Assembly: GCA_024734495.1 (NCBI GenBank)
Contig: JALMQS010000030.1
Location: forward strand, 5,780,640 to 5,844,639
Source of the DNA: Forficula auricularia
Taxonomy: Eukaryota > Arthropoda > Insecta > Dermaptera > Forficulidae
Length of the DNA: 64,000 nt
Direction of reading: 5' to 3'
Shown here: piece by piece, positions 1-11,090 of the stretch
Layout: every line of letters begins with the position of its first letter
Numbering within the stretch: position 1 is the first letter of the stretch
Notes under the pieces: generated by a model
What the model was told of the DNA's origin: nothing
The model's input: only the letters and a program-made list of their open reading frames with translations
Database searches by the model: none
Position numbers and translations under genes: made by a program

Positions 1-1016
1 CAAAAATAGCGATTGATTCTCATCTAGTACTTGAGGAATAATCATTCTATATTGGATTTTTGACGTTTCGGTTTTTATTGGTAACCATTGCTGAAGACAT
101 AGAGGAATCGACTTAAAATCAAAAATAGCGATTGATTCTCATCTAATACTTGAGGAATAACCATTCTATATTGAATTTTTGACGTTTCGGTTTTTATTGG
201 TAACCATTGCTGAAGACATAGAGGTATCGACTTTAAACCAAAAATAGCGATTGATTCTCATCTAGTACTTGAGGAATAAACTTCATTCTATATTGGATTT
301 TTGACGTTTCGGTTTTTATTGGTAACCATTGCTGAAGACATGGAGGAATCGACTTAAAATCAAAATAGCATCGATTCTCATCTAATACTTGAGGAATAAC
401 CATTCTACATTGGTTTTTGACGTTTCGATTATTATTGGTAACCATTGCTGAAGACATGGAGGAATCGACTTAAAATCAAAATAACGATCGATTCTTATCT
501 AATACTAGAGGAATAACCTTATTGCATTCCATTTTTGATGTTTTGACTATTAATGGCAACCTCTACTGAAAACGTGAAGAATAGACTTAAAATCAAAAGA
601 CTAAAATCTTTTTGGTAAACAACTCAAGCTTGAGTTGTTTGCCATAAAAGAATTTAGTCTTTTTGATTTTAAGTCTATTCTTCCACGTTTTCAGTAGAGG
701 TTGCCATTAATAGTCAAAACATCAAAAATGGAATGCAATAAGGTTATTCCTCTAGTATTAGATAAGAATCGATCGTTATTTTTGATTTTAAGTCGATTCC
801 TCCATGCCTTCAGCAATGGTTACCAATAATAATCGAAACGTCAAAAACCTAATGTAGAATTGTTATTCCTCAAGTATTAGATGAGAATCGATGGCTATTT
901 TTGATTTTAAGTCGATTCCTCCATGTCTTCAGCAATGGTTACAATAATAACCGAAATGTCAAAAATCAAATGTAGAATGGTTATTCCTCAACTATTAAAT
1001 GAGAATTATTTTTGAA
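1..1016. repeat. Palindrome built of ~118-bp tandem units
   Basis: Five head-to-tail units of about 117-120 bp (starting near 1, 121, 239, 361 and 478) are followed, after a centre at AAGCTT (626-631), by about three units in reverse complement up to 1016. The left arm runs off the window, so the element is larger. On the minus strand each unit contains a GGTT...AACC stem followed by CGAAACGTC, resembling the 3' half of a hammerhead ribozyme whose CUGANGA box has decayed to CAGCAAT. Two units recur in the middle of the foldback elements at 3834-4759 and 30191-31072. No coding content is seen; the short ORF in it is a by-product of the repeat. Confidence 0.9.
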
Positions 1017-1699
1017 TTAATGTCAATATGAACTACAAATTGCAAGTGATATCTGATTAATAATAAAGGAACAAACATATTAATATTTCAAATGAATTTG
1101 GATAAAGTTTAGCAACGATCCGTTGCAGTTTATTTCATACGCTGGCGTTGTCACGAATTCCTCCCCCTCATTTATAGTAGGAAATCTCACCTCTCCATTA
1201 GTACATTTATATTATTAATATCAAAAAATGACGCGGAAGTTCGAAATTGATATATTCACTCCCATTTGGCACGCCTTCTGTAACCTAGGCCCTCCAAGGG
1301 TTGCCCTGGCGGGCAGCGTCTCGAGACGAAAAGTATTTTTAAATATTTATTTAACGCATTGGCTAAGCACGATCGCTATCTGACCAATCAGAATCGTTCT
1401 AATAATTTAACGCTTTGCCATTGGCTATGCACTGGCCAATCAGATCGTTTGGATCATACAAACATATATACATACTTTTCCATTTGATATACTAGTATAT
1501 ATAGATGTAGGTACCTTTTTTGAAACAAATACATTACATAGATCAATTGGATTATCATTATACTCATATATATCTATATATATAATCAATTATAATATTA
1601 AACAGATTGTTTTGACGAGATAAAATCAATAATCCTCCCCAACGTTTCATTTGCCATTCGCGAATAAACTAGATATTAGTGTATAACAATAAGAGGAGA
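1017..1699. other. Non-coding AT-rich stretch with one GC-rich repeat
   Basis: It holds the GC-rich dispersed repeat at 1267-1335 and, at about 1360-1460, two imperfect copies of a segment with TTGGCTA..GCAC..CCAATCAG. Otherwise it is AT-rich sequence in which I see no gene. Confidence 0.6.
1267..1335 (+). repeat. GC-rich dispersed repeat (GGGCAGCGTCTC family)
   Basis: It shares GGCACGCC, GGCCCTCC and GCGGGCAGCGTCTC, in that order, with a minus-strand copy at 35862-35948. A shorter copy lies at 5648-5710. The element is unclassified; the core is strikingly GC-rich for this genome. Confidence 0.6.
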
Positions 1700-2055
1700 A
1701 AAATTATAAGAAGCTAAGGAGTTCCGGGAATAAAAATTATTTGGGACCGAAGAACCCAGAAAAGAAATCAAATCTAGAATTGCTCAAAACTTGAGATGAG
1801 ATTTAATTGAAAAAACGTTATGATCCTCCTCAATCAGTTTAGAAAATAGAAACATGTTGCGAAGACATATTTATGGAGCATCACCCAGTGTACGGAATTG
1901 AAACCTGGATGATTGGAGACGCACCGAGAAAGAGAATGGAAGGAAGTCTTCGATATCTGGACAGAAGAATGCTAAAAGATTAAATGGATTGATAGAATTA
2001 CAAATGAGGAAGTTTTTGAACACTAGAAAAGAGAACACTTAGAAGAAATTAATTT
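1700..2055 (+). pseudogene. LINE ORF2 C-terminal relic, first part (RTE-like)
   Basis: Broken frames read YGIETWMIGDAPRKRMEG, then LRYLDRRMLK, then WIDRITNEEVF. This is the usual order of the conserved post-reverse-transcriptase region of RTE-type non-LTR elements (YGSETW..., YRRMLKI.W.D..TN..V). Upstream frames give KEIKSRIAQNL and SLENRNML, which match the preceding conserved blocks. Stops and frameshifts are present, so it is dead. The relic stops at about 2055 and resumes at 2735 after an insertion. Confidence 0.7.
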
Positions 2056-2061
2056 AGGGCC

Positions 2062-2725
2062 TAGAGTAGATTCGCGAGCAAATCTACTAAACGGAATTTT
2101 TAACAAATTATAAATAAATTTGTTTTTCTAGTATATTTATACAAATATAGAAATTATCAAATTAATTAAATTAATCTTTAAGAAATTCAAAGATATTTTT
2201 ATAAAGCGAAATTTTAGAGAATACTTAGCCAGACTACCGTTTTATAAGAACCATTGAGGTCCAGCTGATTCTCCATCCTGAACCAAGAGAGCGAAAAAAG
2301 ATATGGTCCATCTAGGTGTTACCCGGTATCAATCCGCGTATAGCCCGCATGATACCCCACCACGGACCACCTAGAGGGACATGGCATCTCAAGTTCTTAT
2401 ATATTACTCCCTCGATTCAGACGCTTTTTACAAGTCTATTCTTACATAGAGAGATGATACAAATTAATTTAGAATTCCGCGGAGTGGATTCGCGAGCAAA
2501 TCTACTAAACGGAATTTTTAACAAATTATAAATAAATTTGTTTTTCTAGTATATTTATACAAATATAGAAATTATCAAATTAATTAAATTAATCTTTAAG
2601 AAATTCAAAGATATTTTTATAAAGCGAAATTTTAGAGAATATCTTAGCCGACAGTATTCTCTAAAATTTCGCTTTATAAAAATATCTTTGAATTTCTTAA
2701 AGATTAATTTAATTAATCTATAGAA
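2062..2725. repeat. Insertion with a duplicated ~165-bp segment, splitting the LINE relic
   Basis: A segment starting GATTCGCGAGCAAATC and ending near TTTTAGAGAATA occurs twice in direct orientation (about 2062-2230 and 2480-2648). About 250 bp of different sequence lies between them. The end of the second copy is then repeated in reverse (2655-2722). The block sits between two halves of one LINE ORF, so it was inserted into it. I see no TSD or coding capacity. Confidence 0.65.
2575..2722. repeat. Long hairpin, ~65-bp arms
   Basis: The left arm (2575-2642) and right arm (2652-2720) are near-perfect reverse complements around a ~10-base loop (TTAGCCGAC). It forms the right end of the insertion at 2062-2725. 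Confidence 0.8.
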
Positions 2726-2734
2726 GAATCTGAA

Positions 2735-2960
2735 AAAGAGAAGACCCCAAATGATAAAGCACACCGTGAGACACGGAGGATTTCTAAAATGATATTTCAG
2801 AGAGCGGATTGGAAAAGAGCGGAAGGGGAAGACCTAGATTGGATTATCTTCCCCAGATAATGAAATATATGGATGGGGGACTTTTAAAGAAGTGAAAGAG
2901 TTGGCAACCTATAGAGTTGAGTTGAGTGGAGGCGGGTAGTTGCGTCAAACCAGTTCTTAG
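2735..2960 (+). pseudogene. LINE ORF2 C-terminal relic, second part (RTE-like)
   Basis: Frames read KHTVRHGGFLK, FQRADWKRAEG, DYLPQIMKYM and VEWRRVVASNQFL. The last is the characteristic end of RTE-like ORF2 proteins (..EWRRVVA). It continues the relic at 1700-2055 in the same orientation. Stops and frameshifts are present. Confidence 0.65.
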
Positions 2961-3430
2961 AACTGTATACTTGATGATAATGAGCTTCATTTAATTTTTT
3001 TTTTTAGTTAAATTTGTGAAATATAACGTTGAGAATAGAAGTTCTAACTTGAACATGATCAAATTCGTTAAGTGTATCCGATTGAATACAATACATTTAA
3101 AAATAAAAGAAATAAAGAGAACCCTTGTATTTTTCTCGTTGGCCTCTTCTTTGCCGGGGCACCTGGGTCTTTTGTTCTACCCCACTCGACGCACAGGGAT
3201 TTCCTTCCCTCTCACTACTAACCTGGTATAATTGAATTTCAAATGACACTTTTTTGCTCTCATTTCTGAAATTTATTATTCTCATGATCTCATTTTTCTC
3301 TTCACCTTTTTCCCCAACCCTCTCTCTTTCTAAATATTCAAAAATTATACGTGATTCACAAATTCCATAGTCAGTCTAATATGTAAATAAATATATTTAT
3401 AAAGTTGATAAAATTTGATGGCTGTATATG
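2961..3430. other. AT-rich spacer, nothing recognised
   Basis: It includes a pyrimidine-rich patch (3265-3330). Short overlapping ORFs on both strands here look random. Confidence 0.5.
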
Positions 3431-3740
3431 TATATAATTAGGTAATGGAGAGGGATTCAGCCAATATTTGTACTTGAGACGTTGCACATATCAAGTGAGA
3501 GCACACCAAGATTTATGTACCATTTTGTAATTCATATAATTTTGTATATATTATGATAAAATCCACAACAACTCTGCCTGCGGACAATTTATTTATAAAA
3601 TTAATTGTGTCGCTAATACTCTCTTAGGAACTGATGATGGCATTATTTAATTAAAGCCGAAACGTTTTCTATAATTGGGAGTTTTTTGTTCGGCAGAGGC
3701 TGCCCATTGGCTGAATCCCTCTCCATTACTTAATTATATA
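3431..3740. mobile_element. ~310-bp element with 35-bp inverted ends carrying a hammerhead motif
   Basis: Left end 3431-3465 and right end 3706-3740 are inverted copies with one mismatch (core GGATTCAGCCAAT / ATTGGCTGAATCC). A hammerhead-like motif lies at 3627-3670 on the + strand. There are no ORFs. A clear TSD is not visible because the ends are AT-rich and palindromic. Confidence 0.7.
3627..3670 (+). ncRNA. Minimal type-I hammerhead ribozyme motif
   Basis: Core CTGATGA at 3631 is followed by one extra T, stem II GGC/GCC with a 14-nt loop, then GAAAC and GTT at the predicted cleavage site. Stem I pairs GGAA before the core with TTCT after the site (one G-U). Stem III is only A-U plus C-G, as in Penelope-type minimal hammerheads. 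Activity is unproven; the extra base between the core and stem II is seen in all copies here. Confidence 0.5.
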
Positions 3741-3833
3741 TATTTATATATGATAGATAAATAATAGACAAAAACATAGGTAGGGGATCACAAATTACTT
3801 CCAAACGAAAATAAACTGCAACGTTGCTAAACT

Positions 3834-4759
3834 TATAGATCAAGAGCCCACGACTGCCAGACCTTCGTTATTTTATAAAAGCTGAAAGTTTTTCTGTGCA
3901 TGTCCCCTATACAGGTAAGAACGACCAGCGACTATAGAGTTTGGGTTGTGGTTACTTTGGCAGGTAACAGGTAATAAAGGTGTATAAAATAGTACTTTAA
4001 ATTCGTTAAAGTATAAAGCTCAATTTTTTTATATTTTCTTCGGGATAACTTTAGAGATCTCGTCATCCATTGCCGGACACTTGTGACAGTTGCTACCCCC
4101 TGCCAGACACCCCTAAACTTTAATAAATTATAATTATACTTTCGTTATAATATAAAAGATAAATTTTATATATGTTACTTGGCGACCTATAAAAAAATGT
4201 TACCTCAATAGGCGGACAGTTTTAATGGTTTTTACATAGATTTTTGACATTTCGGTTATTATTGATAACCATTGGTGAAGACATGGAGGAATCGACTTAA
4301 AATCAAAAATAACCATCGATTCTTATCTAATACTAGAGGAATAACCTTATTGCATTCCATTTTTGTTGTTTTGACTATTAATGACAACTTCTACTGAAAA
4401 CGTGGAAGAATCGACTTAAAATCAAAAAGACTAAATTCTTTTATGGCAAACCACTCAAGCTTGAGTTTCTTAAAGTTTAGGGGTGTCTGGCAGGGGGTAG
4501 CAACTGTCATAAGTGTCCGGCAATGGATGACGAGATTTCTAAAGTTATCCCGAAGAAAATATAAAAAAATTGAGCTTTATACTTTGACGAATTTAAAGTA
4601 CTATTTTATACACCTTTATTGCCTGTTACCTGCCAAAGTAACCACAACCCAAACTCTATAGTCGCTGGTCGTTCTTACCTGTATAGGGGACATGCATAGA
4701 AAAACTTTCAGCTTTTATAAAATAACGAAGGTCTGGCAGTCGTGGGCTCTTGGGCTATA
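3834..4759. mobile_element. Foldback element copy A, ~290-bp inverted ends
   Basis: Left arm 3834-4125 and right arm 4466-4759 are inverted copies ending in TATAG..AAGAGCCCACGAC / GTCGTGGGCTCTTGGGCTATA. The middle holds an AT-rich part and about two units of the 118-bp repeat (4240-4440), up to half of the AAGCTT palindrome. Copy B at 30191-31072 is the same element in the opposite orientation. There is no transposase, so it is non-autonomous. The two ORFs inside are repeat translations. Confidence 0.85.
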
Positions 4760-4887
4760 TATCCAAATTCATTCGAAATATCAATATGTTTATTCCTTTA
4801 TTATTAATCAGATACATCACTTGCAATTTGCAGTTCATGTTGACTTTAGAAATTCCTCAGAAATAAATATAGGGTTCCTCGCTCTAC

Positions 4888-4906
4888 AAAAGGTTGAGAA
4901 ACACTG
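4888..4906. mobile_element. hAT-type terminus (right end)
   Basis: AGGTTGAGAAACACTG is the reverse complement of the common hAT-type start CAGTGTTTCTCAACCT. The other end was not found, so only this terminus is claimed. Confidence 0.4.
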
Positions 4907-5647
4907 CTCTAGTCCAATCCGCCCCTTCTTCATGACCTATAGGTGCTGCACCTTCTCAATGAGCTCCTTCTTGGATCGTTTGCATAAAAACAAACTTAGG
5001 ATATTCGTATGACTCAGGCTTAATAAATTTACTCTACATTTGCCAAACTCACAAGTATTAAATCAAACAACATTTAAAGAATTTCAATGACTTCATATTC
5101 GACTTTTTATTCATTTCCCATTAGCATAATAATAGAGTGGATGTGTTATCATTCCAGAAGACTTGGCCTTTTGCACCCTGGGCTTATGCCGGAACACCCA
5201 CTGCACGCCCACAACAGGTGACTGACTCGCAAGTCATCCTCTGATATCATCTTCCTCAATTACTCTTACTATTATTACTACAGGAAATTCAATCTTGAAC
5301 CTTAATTGGCAAAATCCTATTTTCCTCTTATTTGATTTCATCGAAATTACCCACATCTATTGCAATACAATATTTCGTCGGAGAGTATATTAAATATATC
5401 TTTCTAATTTTCTAAATGATCGTATATTATTATAATAACTAAATAAACTAATAAATTAAAATATTTCGTTTTTGATCTGAATCCTGAATCACAAGTTCAA
5501 GAGGGACTGGCTTACGGAGGGTTCAAAATATATACAAATATTAATAATTGATGAGTTTAACCAATTTTTTTTCTCAAAAAGTGCTACTCTCTTTTAAATT
5601 TAATATCATAATTATTATTATTTAATGCCAGCTGTTACTGGACTCTT
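4907..5647. other. AT-rich spacer
   Basis: No gene is seen. A slightly GC-richer patch (5160-5230) has no recognisable coding or tRNA-like content. Confidence 0.5.
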
Positions 5648-5710
5648 CTTAGCTCGGTCCTCCGGATAGGTTGTCCCGGGCAGCGTCTCGGGCCCACAAA
5701 AATTTGGCCT
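5648..5710 (+). repeat. GC-rich dispersed repeat, short copy
   Basis: It shares AGCTCGG-TCCTCC and CGGGCAGCGTCTCGGG with the copies at 1267-1335 (+) and 35862-35948 (-). Confidence 0.5.
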
Positions 5711-5856
5711 GAAAACTCCTACAAGTGGAAAAAATGACTTCAATGGATACATTTTTTTTTTTTTTTTGTTAAGTCAGAGATCTTTTGTTTTCTTACATTT
5801 GAAATGTTAAGAGTGAATTATCAAATGAACAAAAAAAGTTTGAAAATGTTTTCGTC

Positions 5857-6139
5857 GAGGGGTGAACCGCGACCTAATATGCTTTACACCTACTTCCACT
5901 TGCACTTCCAAATATTTCCAAATACTTCCAAATAATTCCAAGTATTCCAAATATTTCCAAGTAACTCCAAATATTTCCAAGAACTTCCAAATATTCCCAA
6001 GTACTTTCAAATATTTCCAAGTACTTCCAAATATTTCCAAGTAATTCCAAATATTTCCAAGTACTTCAAAATATTTCCAAGTAATTCCAAAATACTTCCA
6101 AACAGGTGTACACCTACTTCCAACCGCGGATCACCCCTC
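5857..6139. repeat. 20-bp minisatellite between inverted GC-rich flanks
   Basis: About ten copies of the 20-bp unit AAATATTTCCAAGTACTTCC run from about 5905 to 6102. The flanks GAGGGGTGAACCGCG (5857) and CGCGGATCACCCCTC (6125) form an imperfect inverted pair, so the array may be the inside of a small inverted-repeat element. Open frames on both strands are just the repeat. Confidence 0.8.
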
Positions 6140-6317
6140 AGTTTTCCCCAACGTAGAATAACATCTTTAAAAACTGAGTAAATCATGTCTTATGCTTGAT
6201 AAAAATAAACATATACCTTTAAATAAAATAATATCGTTAGAGCTATTAAATAAAATTATATTTACCTATATAAAATATGTATATTCATTTATATGTCATA
6301 GGTGTACGTTTGCATCA

Positions 6318-6700
6318 CCCTCTTTGTTTTATTCTTGAAATTCAACAACTCTTCTGCTACTCTCGGCAAGAAATTATTTTTAATCTTTCTGTTTTATTTT
6401 GTTATACATTATTGTGATTTTGTTATTCGCAAATAGTACTTATCATGTTTTATCTATATCTAAACAATTCGTGCTCAGGATGAGTGTAACTTCCTAAATT
6501 GGTCTCCACTATCTCCATTTATTATAATAATAGTCAAATCCGTTATTCATTTCTAGATTAGATATTATTTCTTCTACATTCCAAACGTTTTGTTTAATTT
6601 TAAATTGTCAATGTTGATTGTTTAAAAATAATATTTAAATGATGATGGTTATTTTATCATAAAGAGAAAAAATGAGGTTATCCTCTGCTTGATGCAAATA
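6318..6700. repeat. Dispersed repeat R, two pieces
   Basis: Pieces at 6318-6372 and 6655-6700 share TGCATCA, CCTCTTTG, CAACTCT and CTACTCTCGGCAA-type blocks with 13851-14035, 39078-39200, 44107-44312, 47388-47590, 54025-54070 and 59130-59195. Many copies are inverted pairs, suggesting a MITE-like family. Confidence 0.55.
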
Positions 6701-6905
6701 AACAAACACATATACATAATCTTCTTCCATGACTCTTTGGGATTCCTAAAATCAATCTATTTTGAGTAATCGAACTGCGTGTGATTGGCGGTCTGTCAAT
6801 GTTAAATTTCCGTGATGTTTTGTTTTGTACTTGTGATAGTTGTTATTGTGCTTTTCTTTTTTTCACTCTGTTTCTGGATCTTGTGTGTGTTTGTATTGGT
6901 ATTGG

Positions 6906-7098
6906 TGTGTCACCTTATATTTTCGAAATTTGTGTATATTTATATTATGACTAATGTATCACCTTGTATTTTTGTATTTTTTGTATGTTTATAATATGAT
7001 TAACGTATCACCTTATATTCTTCTTAAAAAAAAATTGTATTTCTTGTATGTTCATATTATGATTAACGTATCAGCTTATATTTTTGTAAATTTATTTT
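6906..7098. repeat. Tandem repeat of ~50-63 bp, about 3.5 copies
   Basis: Units share ATGATTAACGTATCACCTTA followed by a T-rich run. The unit beginning near 7004 carries an A-run insertion. Confidence 0.7.
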
Positions 7099-7198
7099 GT
7101 ACCTACTTGAATTGTTATGTATAAGGACACTTTTGTCCGTCTACTGATTTAAAATAAAAATAAATATAAATATTATTATATATATATTATTTATTTGT

Positions 7199-7243
7199 TT
7201 GAGACTATATAGTTCCGAAGGCTTGGCCTTCATCATCAGTCTT
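7199..7243 (-). ncRNA. Decayed hammerhead motif
   Basis: Minus strand: GA-CTGATGA-T, stem II GAAGGC/GCCTTC with loop CAA, then GGAAC instead of GAAAC, then GTC. It belongs to the family at 28233-28696. The changed GAAA box and a 2-bp stem I make it likely inactive. Confidence 0.4.
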
Positions 7244-7249
7244 TTTAAT

Positions 7250-8836
7250 TATAAAAGGTTATTTTATGATCAGGATCTATCAAAAAGAGATGATTTTCGA
7301 TCTTGGAATTTTGTAACAACGTTTCGCTCTAACGCGATAGAATAATTGCGAAAGCCTTTATACAACACTGTACTTAAAAAGCTCATACCTACACATATAA
7401 CATGACTTTTTGTTTAACACGTTGTATTGACGTTATAGAACTTGACCGTTTTTATTTTTAGCATATAATGCTAATTGCAATTTTCACCCCCTCCTCCCCT
7501 TCAATAAATTTTACTGACAAATTCTGCGTCTTAACCATCGTACTGAGCAGTGATGAGGAAGAAATTTATTAAATGAAGGTCGCATTAAATGAAAATAACA
7601 TTTTTATTTCTTTTCGTTTTGTGTTATACCTATGTTACATACATTTATAATATTTTTAATAAAAATTACCTAAGTTGCTTGCTTATATGGAATTAAAAAA
7701 AATGTTTGTTTTTAATAAGTTTTCAGAACGTTAATCCCCCTCCCCTTTTTGTATTGGTTCTGGGACTCATATAACACGAATTCACACAACACGGCATTTT
7801 CTAGGAACCTATCTACCGTATTATAGGACGGTTACCTGAATATATTTTTTCATTTTCATTTTACTTATTTGGCAAGGGGGTAGGGGTGCAAATATTTAAA
7901 TTTTATTAACCAATGTGCTTACTCCAACCTAATTTGACTTTTCATTAGCCGGTTTCACGTTTGGTTAAGGGCATATATTCAAGATAGGACTATCTTTTTT
8001 CTAACCCATATCCATTCGGCCATAATTATCACTTATCCGTTCTTTTGGTTCCATAGATAACTTATATTCAGGTAAGTAGACCAATATAGGATTAGAGTTA
8101 TCACTTTCTCTTTTTGTTTAACCTTCCAATTTTTTCCTTTTATATCTTTTTTATCTTTAAAATAATTAAGAATGAAAAAAGGCATATCATTAATTTCCCC
8201 ATCATTGAATTGCTTATATATTTCTGCTCTGATTCAGCCCTCTTGGAAAACCACCTGTTAATGGAAATTAATATTTTTTTAAAGAGCAGATAGATATCTC
8301 TGTCAATATAAATAATTGGAACAGACTAATTAATAATCTATGTGTATGTGTGTGTGTCTGTCATTGAACTTCTCAACTTAAAAACAATACCCTTTTTTTA
8401 TATCAAATTACATAATGGTATGTATATGTTAGGAATTTTTTACTGTCTTAAAAAATGTGATTACGATTGTAGTTTGAAATATCATTTAAATTCAATTACT
8501 ATTACAAATAATGAATAAGTTATACATATGTATTTATTTTATCCGAATTCAAAAAATGCATTAAAATTTTAACAGGTGTGGGGTCAAAATACAAAATATT
8601 TTTTATCATGAGGTGTGGGATATTCCCGATAAATCTTATAAATCACGATCGAATTATGGTGGTTTTAATTGGCTTTAAAATTACACTAAAATACTTTTTC
8701 AAAATAATTTCAATCTCTTAAAATATCATTCTTATAACTCTCTTTTTACTATTAAAGGCTTTTTCTGGAACTTCAAGCTTTGTATGTGATGATTTTATCA
8801 AATATTTTTCAATCCGGATTGATTGATTGTCTCAAG
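7250..8836. other. AT-rich intergenic or intronic sequence
   Basis: Nothing recognisable was found apart from short simple repeats (a GT-rich run at 8336-8360). Confidence 0.5.
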
Positions 8837-8847
8837 AATAATTAAAA

Positions 8848-9073
8848 TTTTTTTTTTTTTTTTATTTATTTAATGTCACCGGGAACAAAGCCCATTTAGA
8901 CAGCACATAAGTAAAGTGTTAGTAGGAGTTAGTGGGGGAGCCGAGTTTTCAGCCGGTAGAAATTTTTATTCGTCAGCTAGGATCGAACCCCGGCCCTCCC
9001 ATTCCAACATCGTCATAATCGATCGATGTCGAAACGAGGCCAGTGCGTTAGCCAACTGAGCCAACCCGGCTCC
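8848..9073 (-). mobile_element. tRNA-derived SINE with 11-bp TSD
   Basis: On the minus strand it starts GGAGCCGGGTTGGCTCAG (A-box region GGCTCAGTTGGCTAAC), has B box GGTTCGATCC, an unrelated body of about 130 bp and an A-rich tail (T-run at 8848-8862 on +). It is flanked by AATAATTAAAA at 8837-8847 and 9074-9084. The complete ends and perfect TSD suggest a fairly recent insertion. The small ORF reading through its head is not a gene. Confidence 0.9.
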
Positions 9074-9084
9074 AATAATTAAAA

Positions 9085-10004
9085 AATAGATCAAATAAAA
9101 ATCAGGCGACTCTAATACTTCTATATTCAAAATTTCATAAATATTGGTCAAAAGTCTAGTCAAAAATCCAACAAAACAGAAACACAAAAATATTAAGAAA
9201 AAATTCTTAAAAATGGCTTGTTCATCAAAAAATCTACTTATTAGTTTTTACATTATGTACCTACACTCTAGATTCTAGAACCTACCCATGTATCAAATTT
9301 CAAGTTTTTATCCTATTGGAACTCATGCTAAACATTTCGGACTGATTAACATATATCATAAATTCTCATTTTATGAAGATATATAACATTTTCCACTTAA
9401 TACATTATTATTAGTATTATACTGTAGAAGGAGGATTACGGACACGAATATATGTTTTAGTCTCCTGAAATGGAGAGAGAGAAAGAAAATAAACATTTCT
9501 AAGATTATAATTGAGCTCTCCAAAGCGTACTTCGTCTACTTCCTTCCCTCATTAAGTTCATTTATGCGAATAAATGCAATTGAATATGTCCGTCTACGTA
9601 TAGTATGTTGTCTTGAGAAGTCATCAAGAACGTTGCAAATTTAAGTGCTACAAATTAGTATTCAAACTTTATATATTATATTTGATTTAAATTTTCCATA
9701 AAAAATCATAAGTTCAGTCAATTCAAAAATCACGAACAGAAATGTGAAAACACTAGAAAATATTTTTTACTTCAACATTGGTTGTCCAATCAAAAAAGAT
9801 TCTATCAGTTCATACAGAATTTGTTGCAAATCATTTATTGCAATCAATTTAACATATATATATATATAATCATTCTATTATGCCATAAATAGGCTATATA
9901 CTTTCGCCATGAATACATGATGAATCTAAAAAGGTCGTATCTGGGCTTAAAAAAAATAATAATAATTTGTGAATTTATTATTTATCATTCTTCTTTGCTT
10001 GGCT
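9085..10004. other. AT-rich sequence, nothing recognised
   Basis: Only a short (TA) run at about 9857-9873 stands out. Confidence 0.5.
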
Positions 10005-10290
10005 CTGAAGACTCCTTGGTCCTTTACCTGGTTCAGCATCGTTCTCCATCCAATTCTGCTCTTGGATTGACCAATTGCGCCATGTGCCTTTCCGCCCTCT
10101 CGCTCCACCTATTTCGCGGGTGCCCCTGGGATCTTGTTCCGGTTTGAATGATCCGGAAAGTGTAATGAGTCAAAAGGTGGTCCATTCTAAAGTGATGTCC
10201 ATCAATCTGGAATGGATTGACAGAGATAGTTCTCAAAATAACGCTCTTAGTTATTGTTCCATTTCTACATTTAAAAGACAATAATCATAT
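10005..10290 (-). pseudogene. Possible LINE ORF2 tail
   Basis: A locally GC-richer stretch with an open minus-strand frame of 82 codons (10033-10281) containing GHPRNRWSERAERHMAQLV. This resembles the GRP.KRW..... block near the end of many LINE ORF2 proteins. No other motif supports it, so the call is weak. Confidence 0.3.
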
Positions 10291-10537
10291 TCTTCGTAAG
10301 ATCTTGCTTTCGAACCTAGTTAGTCTATCATGGATTTTCACGTCTCCACACAATATTTGAAGGGATTAGGATCTTATATAACCAAAGATTTATCTCCTTA
10401 GATAGGGTTTTTCGTCCCGCCGCAATTCCTTTTTTCACCTCCTTCATTTTTTTCACACCTCAATTCTTTGTTAGTTGATGTCACAATGGATTCCAGAAAG
10501 ATGAAATGGGAAATTTTATTAATTCTTCATCTGACAT

Positions 10538-11090
10538 GACATTCGGGTTTAATTCTCGAAGAGGTGAAACAACCCTTCAGACATAATAAAAATAATCTAT
10601 AACATCTCGGATCTAGTAGCTAACCATCTATCTTGATTTTCTTAGTAATTTTAAAGCTTCTATAGAAATTGATTAAAAAAATTTCAAAAATCGAAACTCT
10701 CAAAACATTCTGCTCAAAATATATGGTTTGGCTGTACTATATTTTAAGATTTAGAACCAAATTTTTTAATGATGAAGATCGATTATTTGATTGAAAATTT
10801 TTGCTCTAGCTATACCTCGGTGGAAATTAGCCGTTTGAAACCGGCGTTAAAAAGTTGGTCCCGTATATCTGTGTAAAACAACTAAACACACTCAGCAAGG
10901 TATATGTGGAGAGGCGCCGACACCCGTTTCGGTTATGGCACTCGAAGAAGATACCTCGGTGGGCAAGCCAAGTGCCCGGATTGCATTTTATGGCGTTCGG
11001 GTTCAATTCCCAATGGGGTTAAACAACCCTTCTGAGATAATAAAAATAATTCGCTTCTAGTAGTTGACCATCTCTCTTGATTTTCTATTG
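10538..11090 (+). mobile_element. Two copies of a tRNA-like SINE
   Basis: Copies at 10538-10647 and 10951-11090 share a GGGTTCAATTCCC/GGGTTTAATTCTC box (B-box-like), AAACAACCCTTC, ATAATAAAAATAAT and a CTAGTAG..ACCATCT..CTTGATTTTCT tail. The second also has the head ATACCTCGGTGG, which recurs alone at 10813. No TSD was found. Confidence 0.6.

Noticed and set aside
1..600. CRISPR-like array
   Set aside because: Units are 118 bp with no spacers, in a eukaryotic intron-rich context.
5807..6044. Overlapping ORFs on both strands
   Set aside because: Translation of the 20-bp minisatellite.
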